Below, piece after piece: positions 1 to 7,468 of a stretch of 15,993 bases of DNA. Position numbers and translations under genes: made by a program. The first letter of the stretch is position 1. Each line of letters starts with the position of its first letter. Origin of the DNA: JAMLGJ01 sp047972145 (GTDB lineage: Bacteria; Actinomycetota; Acidimicrobiia; Acidimicrobiales; Microtrichaceae); contig JBKEAI010000235.1 of NCBI GenBank assembly GCA_047972145.1, forward strand, positions 1 to 15,993. Direction: 5' to 3'. A model generated the notes under the pieces. It saw nothing but the letters and a program-made list of their open reading frames with translations, made no database searches and had not been told where the DNA came from.

Positions 1-683
1 ACCATCGCAGGGTCCATGTATGTCGCCAGGTACGCCGAGGTCATCAGGTGGAGCTGCGGCCACTTCAACATGTACTGGATCAGCAGCGACTCATACGGGT
101 GACCCATGTGCGCACCGATGACCGTGAGGCCGGGGAAGTCGATCAGCGGATCCTCCAACAGCACCGGGTCCTGGCAGCGCGAACGGACCTGTGGGCCGGG
201 GATGCCTATGTTGATCGACACCGGCACTCCGAGCTCCTCGGCCGTGGCGTACACCGGGTAGTAGAGCCGGTGGTTCAACTCGTACTGCTCCACCAGCGGG
301 GTGACCCTCGCCAGCACGAACGCCGGGTGCTCCGACAGCTCGCGCAGCCGCCGCACGTTCGCGGACACCTTCGCCACCTTGTCGACGGTGCCCGAGACCA
401 CGAAACGCCCGGGGTGCTCCTCGGCGATGGCCAGGAAGTCCTCCGCCGCGAAACCCCCGCGGCGATGTGCCCGTTCGGGGTCGCTCAACCCGGCGGTCAA
501 CACACCGGTCTGTATCCCGGCGTCGTCCATCTCTGCCAACAGGCCCTCGACGGTGGGCCCCTTGGCGAGGTCGGGTCCGAAGAGCTGCACCGCTCCCTGC
601 TGCTCCTCCTTCGCGGCCCACTTGGCGGCGAAGGCCTCCGGGATGATGTTCACCCATGCGTCGATTACCGGTGTGTCAACCAT
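1..683 (-). CDS. Amidohydrolase-2 family protein, partial (3' end beyond left edge)
   Basis: The reading frame starts at the ATG complementary to 681-683 and stays open to the left edge, giving 227 codons. The protein resembles the COG2159/PF04909 amidohydrolase family, whose members are TIM-barrel hydrolases or decarboxylases such as ACMSD and gamma-resorcylate decarboxylase. Visible landmarks are a first strand reading PVIDAWVNI (residues 5-13), a strand ending SINIGIPGP (156-164) and the conserved TVIGAHMGHP (187-196) followed by TSAYLATYMDP. In typical relatives these positions carry DxHxH, then VGHTGP, then GHxG. Here the first two sites have lost their histidines, so the usual metal centre appears incomplete. 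The gene is divergent from the operon starting at 735, with only 51 bp between starts, so both probably share a control region. Substrate is unknown; the family call is firm but the activity is not. Confidence 0.8.
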   Translation of the reverse strand, partial: MVDTPVIDAWVNIIPEAFAAKWAAKEEQQGAVQLFGPDLAKGPTVEGLLAEMDDAGIQTGVLTAGLSDPERAHRRGGFAAEDFLAIAEEHPGRFVVSGTVDKVAKVSANVRRLRELSEHPAFVLARVTPLVEQYELNHRLYYPVYATAEELGVPVSINIGIPGPQVRSRCQDPVLLEDPLIDFPGLTVIGAHMGHPYESLLIQYMLKWPQLHLMTSAYLATYMDPAM

Positions 684-698
684 GACGGCGCACGCTAG

Positions 699-734
699 CT
701 GACATGAGCGTTAGATGCGGCATATCATGTACCC
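699..734 (+). promoter_or_regulatory. Candidate leaderless promoter for the amidohydrolase-monooxygenase operon
   Basis: A -35-like CTGACA (699-704) is followed, after 18 bp, by TATCAT (723-728), one mismatch from TATAAT. The ATG at 735 lies seven bases past the -10 element, about where transcription would begin, and no Shine-Dalgarno sequence precedes it. This arrangement fits a leaderless mRNA, which is common in actinobacteria. The -35 element is embedded in a TGACA...CGTTAGAT motif (700-716) that recurs near 8604, so a regulator may bind over it. On the minus strand, TAGCGT about 8 bp before the ATG at 683 is a weaker candidate -10 for the divergent gene. Confidence 0.45.
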
Positions 735-1949
735 ATGACCGACCTCGGATTCAGACCGTTCGACGCAGACCACCACTACTACGAGGCGACCGACGCGTTC
801 ACCCGCCACATCGATCCCGCCATGGCCAAGCGCGCCATGCAGTGGGCCGACATCGGTGGCAAGCAGCGTCTGCTGGTCGGTGGGCGGATCAACAAGTTCA
901 TCCCGAACCCCACCTTCGACCCGATCGCCGCGCCGGGCAGCCTCGAGGACTACTTCCGGGGCCGCAACACCGAGGGCCTCGACCTCAAGACGATGTTCGG
1001 CGAGCTCGACCCGATCAGCGACCACCCCGAGTACCGCGCCCGCGAAGATCGGGTGCGCCAACTCGACGAACAGGGCCTGGATGCCGCCCTGTTGTTCCCC
1101 ACCCTCGGAGTCGGCATGCAGGAGGCGCTGCGACGCGACCTGCCGGCGCTGCATGCAGCGTTCGACGCGTTCAACAAGTGGCTGGACGACGACTGGGGTT
1201 ATGACCGAGGCGACGGCCGACTCTATGCGGCGCCGATGATCACCCTCGCGGATGCGCAGCTCGCCGAGGCCGAGGTCACCCGGGTGCTCAACGCCGGTGC
1301 CAGGTTGCTCGTGATGGTTCCCGGACCCGTGCCCGATGGAGCCGAGGGCTACGTGTCGCCCGCACATCCCAAGTTCGACCGGGTGTGGGCCCAACTCGCC
1401 GAGGCGGGAGTGCCGATGGTGCTGCACGCAGGGCTCAGCGGGGTGTCGCACTACGGCAGGTACTGGCGGGTCTCCGAGCCCACCGACGGTGGCGGCGGGA
1501 GCTTCGAGGGCTTCAAGCACGCCTCGTTCCCACTCGTCGCGTTCGCGGACCGGGGTATATCCGACACGCTCGCGTCGATGGTGTGCCACGGTCTGCTCGA
1601 ACGCTTCCCCACGCTTCGCATCGCGTCGATAGAGAACGGTGCGATGTGGCTGCCCGATCTGCTGCGCAACCTCGACGCCGCCTACGGCAAGATGCCCTTC
1701 GCTTTCAAGGACCATCCCGTGGAGCAATTCCGCCGCCAGGTGTGGATCTCGCCGTACTACGAGGACGACATGAGCGTGCTCAAGGACGCGGTGGGCATCG
1801 ACCGGCTGATGTTCGGGTCGGACTTCCCCCACACCGAGGGCCTCGCCGATCCGCTCGCATTCGTCAAGGACATCCCCGACTTCGACGACGCCGAGACCAG
1901 GGCGGTGATGAGCGACAACGTGCGCGATTTCCTCGGCCTCGCCGCATGA
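735..1949 (+). CDS. Amidohydrolase-2 family metal-dependent hydrolase
   Basis: This 404-residue protein is a full-length PF04909/COG2159 TIM-barrel hydrolase. Visible metal-site and core motifs are FDADHHYYE near the N-terminus (residues 9-17), MVLHAG with H231 (228-233), ASIENGAMW (297-305) and the terminal GSDFPHTEG (361-369), whose Asp is typically catalytic. Unlike the neighbour at 1-683, this copy keeps a plausible metal and acid/base set. ATG 735 is chosen because it sits just after a -10-like element and opens directly into the first barrel strand. The stop codon overlaps the next start as ATGA (1946-1949), implying translational coupling with the monooxygenase. Family members include decarboxylases and C-C or C-O hydrolases, often found beside oxidative catabolic genes. 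The reaction here is not predictable; a hydrolytic or decarboxylating step on the monooxygenase pathway is inferred. Confidence 0.85.
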   Translation: MTDLGFRPFDADHHYYEATDAFTRHIDPAMAKRAMQWADIGGKQRLLVGGRINKFIPNPTFDPIAAPGSLEDYFRGRNTEGLDLKTMFGELDPISDHPEYRAREDRVRQLDEQGLDAALLFPTLGVGMQEALRRDLPALHAAFDAFNKWLDDDWGYDRGDGRLYAAPMITLADAQLAEAEVTRVLNAGARLLVMVPGPVPDGAEGYVSPAHPKFDRVWAQLAEAGVPMVLHAGLSGVSHYGRYWRVSEPTDGGGGSFEGFKHASFPLVAFADRGISDTLASMVCHGLLERFPTLRIASIENGAMWLPDLLRNLDAAYGKMPFAFKDHPVEQFRRQVWISPYYEDDMSVLKDAVGIDRLMFGSDFPHTEGLADPLAFVKDIPDFDDAETRAVMSDNVRDFLGLAA

Positions 1950-3757
1950 GCACAGAGTCGGGGGCGGCCGGCTCGTATGACCCCGAGGCGATCCACGCGA
2001 AGTACCTCGCCGAGCGCGACAGGCGCCTGGTGCCCGGGCGCAACGACATAAGCGACCTCGACCACGACGAGCGCTTCGCGCGCTACCGCGACGACCCCTA
2101 CACGCCCTATGTGGAGCGCGACGCGATCACCGACGAGGTCGACGTCTGCATCCTCGGCGGGGGGATCGCAGGGATGCTCGTGGGGGTCCAACTGCGCAAG
2201 GCGGGGGTCGACAACTTCCGCATCATCGACTCGGCCGGCGGCCTCGGCGGCACCTGGTACTGGAACCGCTACCCCGGGGTGATGTGCGACATCGAGTCCT
2301 ACATCTACCTGCCGATGCTCGAAGAGCTCGACTACATCCCCAAGCACCGCTACTCCTTCGGCGACGAGATCCTCGCCCACCTCGAAGCGATCGGCGAGCG
2401 CTACGACCTCGATCGCGGCGCCCTGTTCCACACCGGGGTGAGCCGGGCGGAGTGGGACGAAGGCGCGCGGCGCTGGCACATCGACACCGACCGCGGTGAC
2501 CGCATCTCCGCGCGGTACTACGTGTTGGCGGTGGGCATGTTGAACCTGCTGAAGCTCCCCGCCCTCGACGGCATGGAGGACTTCGAGGGTCACTCGTTCC
2601 ACTCGTCGCGCTGGGACTACGACTACACCGGTGGTGGCCCGGGCGAGGCGATGACCAACCTCGGCGACAAGGTCGTCGGTGTGATGGGCACCGGCGCCAC
2701 CGGTATCCAGCTCATCGAACCGCTCGCGCAGGCCGCCAAGGCGGTCTACGTGTTCCAACGCACACCGTCCGCGATCGGCGAGCGCGGCAACCGCCCCACC
2801 GAGGAGGACTTCGGTGACGACTTCGGACCGGGTTGGCAGCGCGACCGCATGGACAACTTCCAGGCGATCATGTTGGGCCGCGAGGTGGAGGCAGACCTCG
2901 TGGACGACGGCTGGACGCACCACTACTCGGTGGTGCACAACCCGGGCCGCCGGGGCCCCGACGAGAGCGTCGCGGATTGGATCCTGCGCGCCGAGGAAGC
3001 CGACTTCGAGATCATGGAGTACCACCGCAACCGGGTGGCGGATCTCGTCGATGACCCGGAGGCCGCCGAGGCCCTCAAGCCCTGGTACCGCTACCTGTGC
3101 AAGCGCCCCTGCTTCCACGACGAGTTCCTCCCGGCGTTCAACCACCCCAACGTCACCCTCGTGAGCTCTCCGGGGGGAGCCCAGCGCGTCGCCCCCGAAG
3201 GCCTCGTGGTCGACGACCAGACCTACGAGCTCGACTGCCTGATCTACGCGACCGGGTTCGAACCCGAGATCACCCCGCTTCACCGGCGTGCCGGCCACGA
3301 CATCGTCGGGCCCGGTGGCACCACGCTCGCGGAGTCGTGGGCCGACGGCGCCAGCACCCTCTACGGGATGATGATGCCCGGGTTCCCCAACCTGTTCACG
3401 ATGCCCGCCCCCGGCCAACAGGCCGTGGTGACGGTCAACTACACCCAGCTCGCGGTGCTGGGCGCGGAGTTCATCGGCCGCACGGTCGGCAAGCTCGCCG
3501 ACAAGGACTTCCCGACCTTCGAGGTGAGCGCCGAAGCCGGCGAGGACTGGACCGCACAGATCGTGAAGTCGTTCGTGAACTCGACCAGCCTCATGGCGGC
3601 GTGCACACCGTCACGGGTGAACAACGAGGGACATCCCGAGCTGATGAACCCGCGCAACGGCAACTACGGGCGCGGCTTCGGGGACTTCTTCGGTTACCGC
3701 GACGTGGTGATCGGCTGGGTCGACGACGGGACCTTCGAGGGACTCGACCTACGGTGA
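1946..3757 (+). CDS. Baeyer-Villiger-type flavin-containing monooxygenase (class B)
   Basis: This 603-residue flavoprotein should use FAD, NADPH and O2 to convert a ketone to an ester or lactone in the cytoplasm. An N-terminal extension of about 65 residues precedes the FAD-binding GGGIAG (71-76). Next come GGTWYWNRYPGVMCD (101-115), the type I fingerprint FEGHSFHSSRWD (213-224, matching FxGxxxHxxxW[P/D]), the NADPH-binding GTGATG (248-253), VFQRTPSAIGERGNRP (269-284) and the closing YATGFEPE (434-441). The fingerprint separates it from plain N-hydroxylating or FMO enzymes. Length and the N-terminal extension recall the larger-ketone group (cyclopentadecanone- or steroid-monooxygenase-like), but this resemblance is from memory. 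ATG 1946 overlaps the upstream stop and GTG 3754 overlaps its own stop, so it is the second gene of a coupled operon. The substrate is unknown. Confidence 0.92.
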   Translation: MSTESGAAGSYDPEAIHAKYLAERDRRLVPGRNDISDLDHDERFARYRDDPYTPYVERDAITDEVDVCILGGGIAGMLVGVQLRKAGVDNFRIIDSAGGLGGTWYWNRYPGVMCDIESYIYLPMLEELDYIPKHRYSFGDEILAHLEAIGERYDLDRGALFHTGVSRAEWDEGARRWHIDTDRGDRISARYYVLAVGMLNLLKLPALDGMEDFEGHSFHSSRWDYDYTGGGPGEAMTNLGDKVVGVMGTGATGIQLIEPLAQAAKAVYVFQRTPSAIGERGNRPTEEDFGDDFGPGWQRDRMDNFQAIMLGREVEADLVDDGWTHHYSVVHNPGRRGPDESVADWILRAEEADFEIMEYHRNRVADLVDDPEAAEALKPWYRYLCKRPCFHDEFLPAFNHPNVTLVSSPGGAQRVAPEGLVVDDQTYELDCLIYATGFEPEITPLHRRAGHDIVGPGGTTLAESWADGASTLYGMMMPGFPNLFTMPAPGQQAVVTVNYTQLAVLGAEFIGRTVGKLADKDFPTFEVSAEAGEDWTAQIVKSFVNSTSLMAACTPSRVNNEGHPELMNPRNGNYGRGFGDFFGYRDVVIGWVDDGTFEGLDLR

Positions 3758-5637
3758 GCACCACCTCTGACCGGCGCGTGTCGATCGTCACCGGCGGTGG
3801 AGGCGGCATAGGCGCTGCGATCGCGACCGAACTGGCACGCCTCGGTGACCACGTGGTGACCGTCGACCCGTTGGTGTCGGTGGACGGTGTGGAGCAGCTA
3901 CCCACCCCCGAGGAGACCACCGCGGGGCGCATCGTCGCAGCCGGCGGCAGCGCCCAGGCATCGAACGCGTCGGTGACCGACCTTGCCGCGCTGGTGGCGC
4001 TCGCGGACGAGTTGATGACGAACCACGGGCGTATCGACGCGGTCGTCAACGTGGCGGGGATCACCCGACCGACCGGCTTCGCCAAGGGCACCGAGGACGA
4101 CTGGGCCGCGGTGCTCGCGGTGCACCTGGATGGCTACCGCAACGTGCTCGAAGCGGTGCTGCCGCACATGGCGGCCGCCGGCGCGGGACACGTGGTCGGA
4201 GTCACCTCGGGGTCGGGTTGGCGCGCCGCGGATGCCGGGGCCTACAGCGCGGCCAAGCGTGCGGTGGCCGCGTTGACCTGGCAGCTCGGCCGGGTGGCAC
4301 CGCCGGGGGTGCGCATCAACGCGATGTCGCCGATCGCCATGACCCGTATGGTCACCTCCGCGCTCGAGCGCGCCGGTGCAGCCACGAAACCGCCCTCGAA
4401 GGCGGACTCGCCTGGCGCACCGGGCGCCCCAGCGCGAAGCCGCTCGGGCGATCAAGCACCGACCGGGCCCGGTGGTGCCGCCAAGCCCGCCGGGAAGCCC
4501 TCGGGTGGCTCACAGGCGACCGGTGGCCTGTCGCTGGCGTCGATGCCCGTACCCGAGGCGCTCGCGCCGTTCGCCGCCGCGCTGGCCGGCCACGGTTCGG
4601 CCGCGTTGGCGGGCCAGGTGCTCTTCGCCGGTGGTTCGGAGGTGGCGGTGGTCGACCAGCCCCGACTCATCGAGGTGATCCGCACCGGCGATGTGCGCTC
4701 GGTCTCTTCGGTGGTCGGCGGTTTCATCGACACGCTGACCTCAGCCGAAGCAGCCCAGGGCACCTCCGGCGGGGCCAACCCGCGCTTCGCGACGATCTTC
4801 GACGACGAACCCGCAACCGGCGACAGCGACGAGACGGGCGGCGGCACCGACGAGGCAGGTGCCGGCTACCGGCCGGCCGATCCCGATTCGGCTTCGACGA
4901 ACAGGAGATCGAAGGCCCGCCGGGCGCGGCCAGCGCGAGCCTCGAGATCACCGGGTGCTCCGACGATCGTCGTCGTATCGGACCGCCCGGTACTCGCGGG
5001 TGCACTCTGCTCGGCCCTCGAAGCCGCTGGGGCCGCCACCGCGGTGGTGACCCCCGGTGGTATCCCCGACAACTTCGAAGATTTCCGTACGGCCCTCGGT
5101 CGAAGCGCGGCCGCTGCCGATGGGATCGATGCCGTGGTGATCGCGCTGGCCGGTGAAGCACACGTCGGTGATTCCGGGGGCTGGCAGGACGTGCTGTCGA
5201 GCCATTGCGGATTGACCGGGTCGATCCGCCGCGACGCAGGGTGGGTGCGTGCCGCTGCGGACCACGCGGCGGCCTCGGGGCGATCGCTGCGGGTCGTGAC
5301 GGTCACCGACGCGACCACCCCGGCGGGTCGCAGCCGTGCCCAGTCCGCCGCCCAGCTCGCCCGTGCATCGCGCAAGGCGACGAAGAACGCCACGACCGCC
5401 TTCGCGGTGGCGATGGAGGACTCGGCGCAGGCCGAGGCCTCCGCGGCGCTGGTTACCGAGCTGGTCACCGGGCTGGTCACAGCGGATGACTCAGAGGGCC
5501 TCTCGGGTGCCGAGCTCGTGGTCGGCTCGGGCTGGCTGGGCCTGCGCAGCCACCCGCGGCCCGCGGGCAGCATCGTGTTCGGCGGCCCAGCGCTGCCGGA
5601 GTGGTTCGACACCGTGCTCACCGAGCTCGCACGCTGA
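3754..5637 (+). CDS. Two-domain SDR fusion: active SDR plus degenerate Rossmann-like domain
   Basis: The 627-residue product starts at GTG 3754, overlapping the previous stop as GTGA. Residues 8-200 form a classical short-chain dehydrogenase/reductase: TGGGGGIG (13-20), NVAG (99-102, for NNAG), S152, Y164 and K168 in AYSAAK. After SPIAMTRM, where the substrate loop should be, lies a Pro/Ala/Gly/Ser-rich stretch (about 205-262). SDR-like sequence then resumes with PEALAPF...GQVLFAGGSE (267-296). A second linker (about 338-402) is first acidic, then Arg-rich. Residues 404-627 begin with a new beta-alpha-beta unit (TIVVVSDRPVLAGALCSALE) but lack the glycine motif and the YxxxK pair. The first domain likely oxidises an alcohol or reduces a ketone next to the monooxygenase; the role of the second is unknown, perhaps structural or for partner binding. 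Codon use looks continuous, so I see no frameshift. Confidence 0.85.
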   Translation: MSTTSDRRVSIVTGGGGGIGAAIATELARLGDHVVTVDPLVSVDGVEQLPTPEETTAGRIVAAGGSAQASNASVTDLAALVALADELMTNHGRIDAVVNVAGITRPTGFAKGTEDDWAAVLAVHLDGYRNVLEAVLPHMAAAGAGHVVGVTSGSGWRAADAGAYSAAKRAVAALTWQLGRVAPPGVRINAMSPIAMTRMVTSALERAGAATKPPSKADSPGAPGAPARSRSGDQAPTGPGGAAKPAGKPSGGSQATGGLSLASMPVPEALAPFAAALAGHGSAALAGQVLFAGGSEVAVVDQPRLIEVIRTGDVRSVSSVVGGFIDTLTSAEAAQGTSGGANPRFATIFDDEPATGDSDETGGGTDEAGAGYRPADPDSASTNRRSKARRARPARASRSPGAPTIVVVSDRPVLAGALCSALEAAGAATAVVTPGGIPDNFEDFRTALGRSAAAADGIDAVVIALAGEAHVGDSGGWQDVLSSHCGLTGSIRRDAGWVRAAADHAAASGRSLRVVTVTDATTPAGRSRAQSAAQLARASRKATKNATTAFAVAMEDSAQAEASAALVTELVTGLVTADDSEGLSGAELVVGSGWLGLRSHPRPAGSIVFGGPALPEWFDTVLTELAR

Positions 5638-5644
5638 GGTGGCC

Positions 5645-5722
5645 ATGGCTGACCGCAACGGGCAGGCGCAGCCGACATATGACTGGAGCACCTCCACGAT
5701 GAGTTCGCGAGGACATCGGTGA
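5645..5722 (+). CDS. Possible 25-residue small ORF coupled to the lactonase-like gene
   Basis: ATG 5645 begins 26 codons, 7 bp after the SDR fusion stop. A GAGGTGG run (5636-5642) sits just before it, close but usable as a ribosome-binding site. The ORF ends at TGA 5720-5722, overlapping the GTG start at 5719 as GTGA, the same coupling seen elsewhere in this operon. The peptide begins MADRNGQAQPTYDW, is polar, and has no signal or membrane segment. It may be a real peptide or only a device that carries ribosomes across the gap to the next gene. Its length is too short for codon statistics to decide. Confidence 0.35.
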   Translation: MADRNGQAQPTYDWSTSTMSSRGHR

Positions 5723-6612
5723 CCGACTCGACGGATCGATCGACCCCTACACGGATCGTGGATGCCCACGTACACCTGTGGGACCCTGCTCGCACCGATT
5801 GGTACCCGTACCTCGGCGGTGGCCGGGAGCTGGGCATGGGTGACGTCACCGGCATGGCGAGGCGCTTCGACCCGCAGACCTACCGCTCCGAGGCGGGCGA
5901 CTGGCCGGTCGACAAGCTCGTCAACGTCGCTGCTGCCACCGGGCGACACTCGATCGCGGAGACGATCGAGTTCGACCGTCTGGCCGACGCCGACGCCGAC
6001 ACCGACGGTCAGCCCGCGGCGTTGATCGGGGGCCTGCCGGCAACCGAATCCACCGCGGAGGCGATCTCCCTGATCGACGATCAGATGGCGGCAGCCCGGT
6101 TCCGCGGCGTGCGGCCGATGAACCCCAAGGCACCACCTGCACCCGACGGCGAGGTGCTCGCCGCTCTCACCGAACGCAACCTGGTGTGCGAGCTGATGGT
6201 GCACCCACCAGATCTGTTGGAGGCTGCGCACAGGGTGGCCGGTCATCCGGATCTGACGGTGGTGGTGGAGCACACCGGTTGGCCACGCTCGGCCGATGAC
6301 GGCGAACGGGCCCTGTGGCTCGAGGGCATGAAGGCGTTGGCTGATACCGGGCAGAACGTGTGCGCCAAGTTGTCGGGCCTCGCGATGCCGCTCGGTGCGA
6401 TGACCGCCGACGCGTTCAGGCCCTGGTTGGAACCGGTGATCGAGATGTTCGGAGTTGATCGGTGCCTCTTCGCGAGCAACTTCCCCGTCGACGGTCTGCA
6501 CGGATCACTGGATCAGCTCTGGAGCGCGTATGCCGAGGTGACCGCCGGGTTGGGCGTGGCCGACGTCCAAGCGCTGTACGCGGGCACCGCCGAGCGCGTC
6601 TACCGCTGCTGA
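5719..6612 (+). CDS. COG3618-type amidohydrolase, probable lactonase-like hydrolase
   Basis: The 297-residue protein belongs to the branch of amidohydrolases that holds 2-pyrone-4,6-dicarboxylate lactonase (LigI) and L-fuconolactonase. Motifs are IVDAHVHLW (13-21; D15, H17, H19), FRGVR (128-132), VHPP with H162, VVVEHTGWP with H185, CAKLSG (215-220) and LFASNFPVDG (250-259). GTG 5719 is chosen because GAGGA (5709-5713) is spaced 5 bp before it and it overlaps the small ORF stop. It ends the plus-strand operon, with the stop 9 bp from the convergent SDR stop. Known relatives hydrolyse lactones, which matches the product type of the monooxygenase three genes upstream, so opening of that lactone is a natural but unproven role. 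No secretion signal is visible. Confidence 0.85.
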   Translation: MTDSTDRSTPTRIVDAHVHLWDPARTDWYPYLGGGRELGMGDVTGMARRFDPQTYRSEAGDWPVDKLVNVAAATGRHSIAETIEFDRLADADADTDGQPAALIGGLPATESTAEAISLIDDQMAAARFRGVRPMNPKAPPAPDGEVLAALTERNLVCELMVHPPDLLEAAHRVAGHPDLTVVVEHTGWPRSADDGERALWLEGMKALADTGQNVCAKLSGLAMPLGAMTADAFRPWLEPVIEMFGVDRCLFASNFPVDGLHGSLDQLWSAYAEVTAGLGVADVQALYAGTAERVYRC

Positions 6613-6621
6613 ACTCGACGA

Positions 6622-7464
6622 TCAGTGCCCGGCGGTGCTCTCCGAGTCACCGGTGTTCGAGTCACCGGTGTTCTCAGAGATATCGGTGTTCTCAGCGGCA
6701 TCCGCGAAGGCGACCGCTCCTGCGAGGAAGTCGTCGATCGCCGCGGTCTTGAACTCGACCACGCCCGACATGTCGGGCAGGTAGTGCTCGAAGCTCTCCC
6801 CCTCGATCGCACCGATGATCCCCGCGGCCACCGTGCCGGGCGGCTCCAGTTCGCCGTCGAAGTGAGCGGGGTCGTTGCCGGGGCGGTCCCAGATGTCGGT
6901 GGCGATCGCACCGGGGGTGATCAGGCGGACCGCCACGCCGGTGTGCCACAGGTCCATCGCGAGCGATTCGCTCCAGCCACTCAGCGCGAACTTCGACGCG
7001 CAGTAGGCCGACTCGGCGGGGATCGCGGCGCGCCCACCGAAGCTCGACACGTTGACGATCACTCCACGGTCACGCTCCAACATCCCCGGCAACAGCGCCA
7101 TGGTCATCCGCGCGGGCGACTCGAAGTTGACCGTCATCGTGGCTCGCAGCTCCGCCACGGTGAGCTGTTGCACGCGGCGGCGCATCGGCACCCCGGCGTT
7201 GTTGATCAGCACGTCCACACCACCGAGCGCGTCTTCGGTTCCGGTTGCCAGCCGTTCCGCAGCTTCCGGGTCACCAAGGTCGACCGACACCGAGCTCACC
7301 TCTGCACCCAGGCCGGCACATGTGTCGAGCACCACGGCGAGCTTGTCGGGGTCACGCCCGCACAACACGAGCGCGCCGACGCGCTGCGCCAGCAACGGCG
7401 CAAGCGCCGCGCCGATTCCTGCCGATGCTCCAGTGAGCAGGACCCGTGCGCGGTCGAGGTCCAT
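6622..7464 (-). CDS. Short-chain dehydrogenase/reductase with repetitive acidic C-terminal tail
   Basis: The 280-residue SDR starts at the ATG complementary to 7462-7464. The frame stays open further upstream, but that part overlaps the preceding gene and lacks SDR sequence. Motifs are LLTGASAGIG (9-18), INNAG (87-91), VSSFGG with S141, and YCASK (Y154, K158). This is a complete NAD(P)-binding and catalytic set. It resembles the generic classical SDRs annotated as fatty-acyl or sterol-type reductases, but the substrate cannot be named. The stop of the upstream SDR lies 4 bp before its start, so the two are an operon; GAGG just before the ATG is a weak ribosome-binding site. The last 23 residues or so are a low-complexity Asn/Thr/Gly/Asp/Ser/Glu tail encoded by short tandem repeats, probably disordered. 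Confidence 0.87.
   Translation of the reverse strand: MDLDRARVLLTGASAGIGAALAPLLAQRVGALVLCGRDPDKLAVVLDTCAGLGAEVSSVSVDLGDPEAAERLATGTEDALGGVDVLINNAGVPMRRRVQQLTVAELRATMTVNFESPARMTMALLPGMLERDRGVIVNVSSFGGRAAIPAESAYCASKFALSGWSESLAMDLWHTGVAVRLITPGAIATDIWDRPGNDPAHFDGELEPPGTVAAGIIGAIEGESFEHYLPDMSGVVEFKTAAIDDFLAGAVAFADAAENTDISENTGDSNTGDSESTAGH
6643..6690. repeat. 15-bp tandem repeat encoding the SDR tail
   Basis: CGAGTCACCGGTGTT occurs at 6643-6657 and again at 6658-6672. A diverged third copy, sharing ATCGGTGTT, ends near 6690. Read on the minus strand, the units encode repeats of the type ENTGDS. Because the period is a multiple of three, copy number can change without breaking the frame. Confidence 0.8.
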
Positions 7465-7468
7465 CGCC

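Noticed and set aside
1757..3418. Long minus-strand frame (553 codons) opposite the monooxygenase
   Set aside because: It is antisense to a gene with clear flavoprotein motifs, is Arg/Val/His/Gly-rich without any domain, and is expected from G/C-biased third positions.
3097..3753. Upstream in-frame extension of the SDR fusion inside the monooxygenase gene
   Set aside because: The extension has Arg/Pro-rich shadow composition; the SDR begins naturally at GTG 3754 in a GTGA overlap.
4376..4545. Frameshift or assembly error in the SDR fusion at the low-complexity stretch
   Set aside because: The same frame carries SDR-like sequence both before (to MTRMV) and after (GQVLFAGG) the stretch, so the frame is intact across it.
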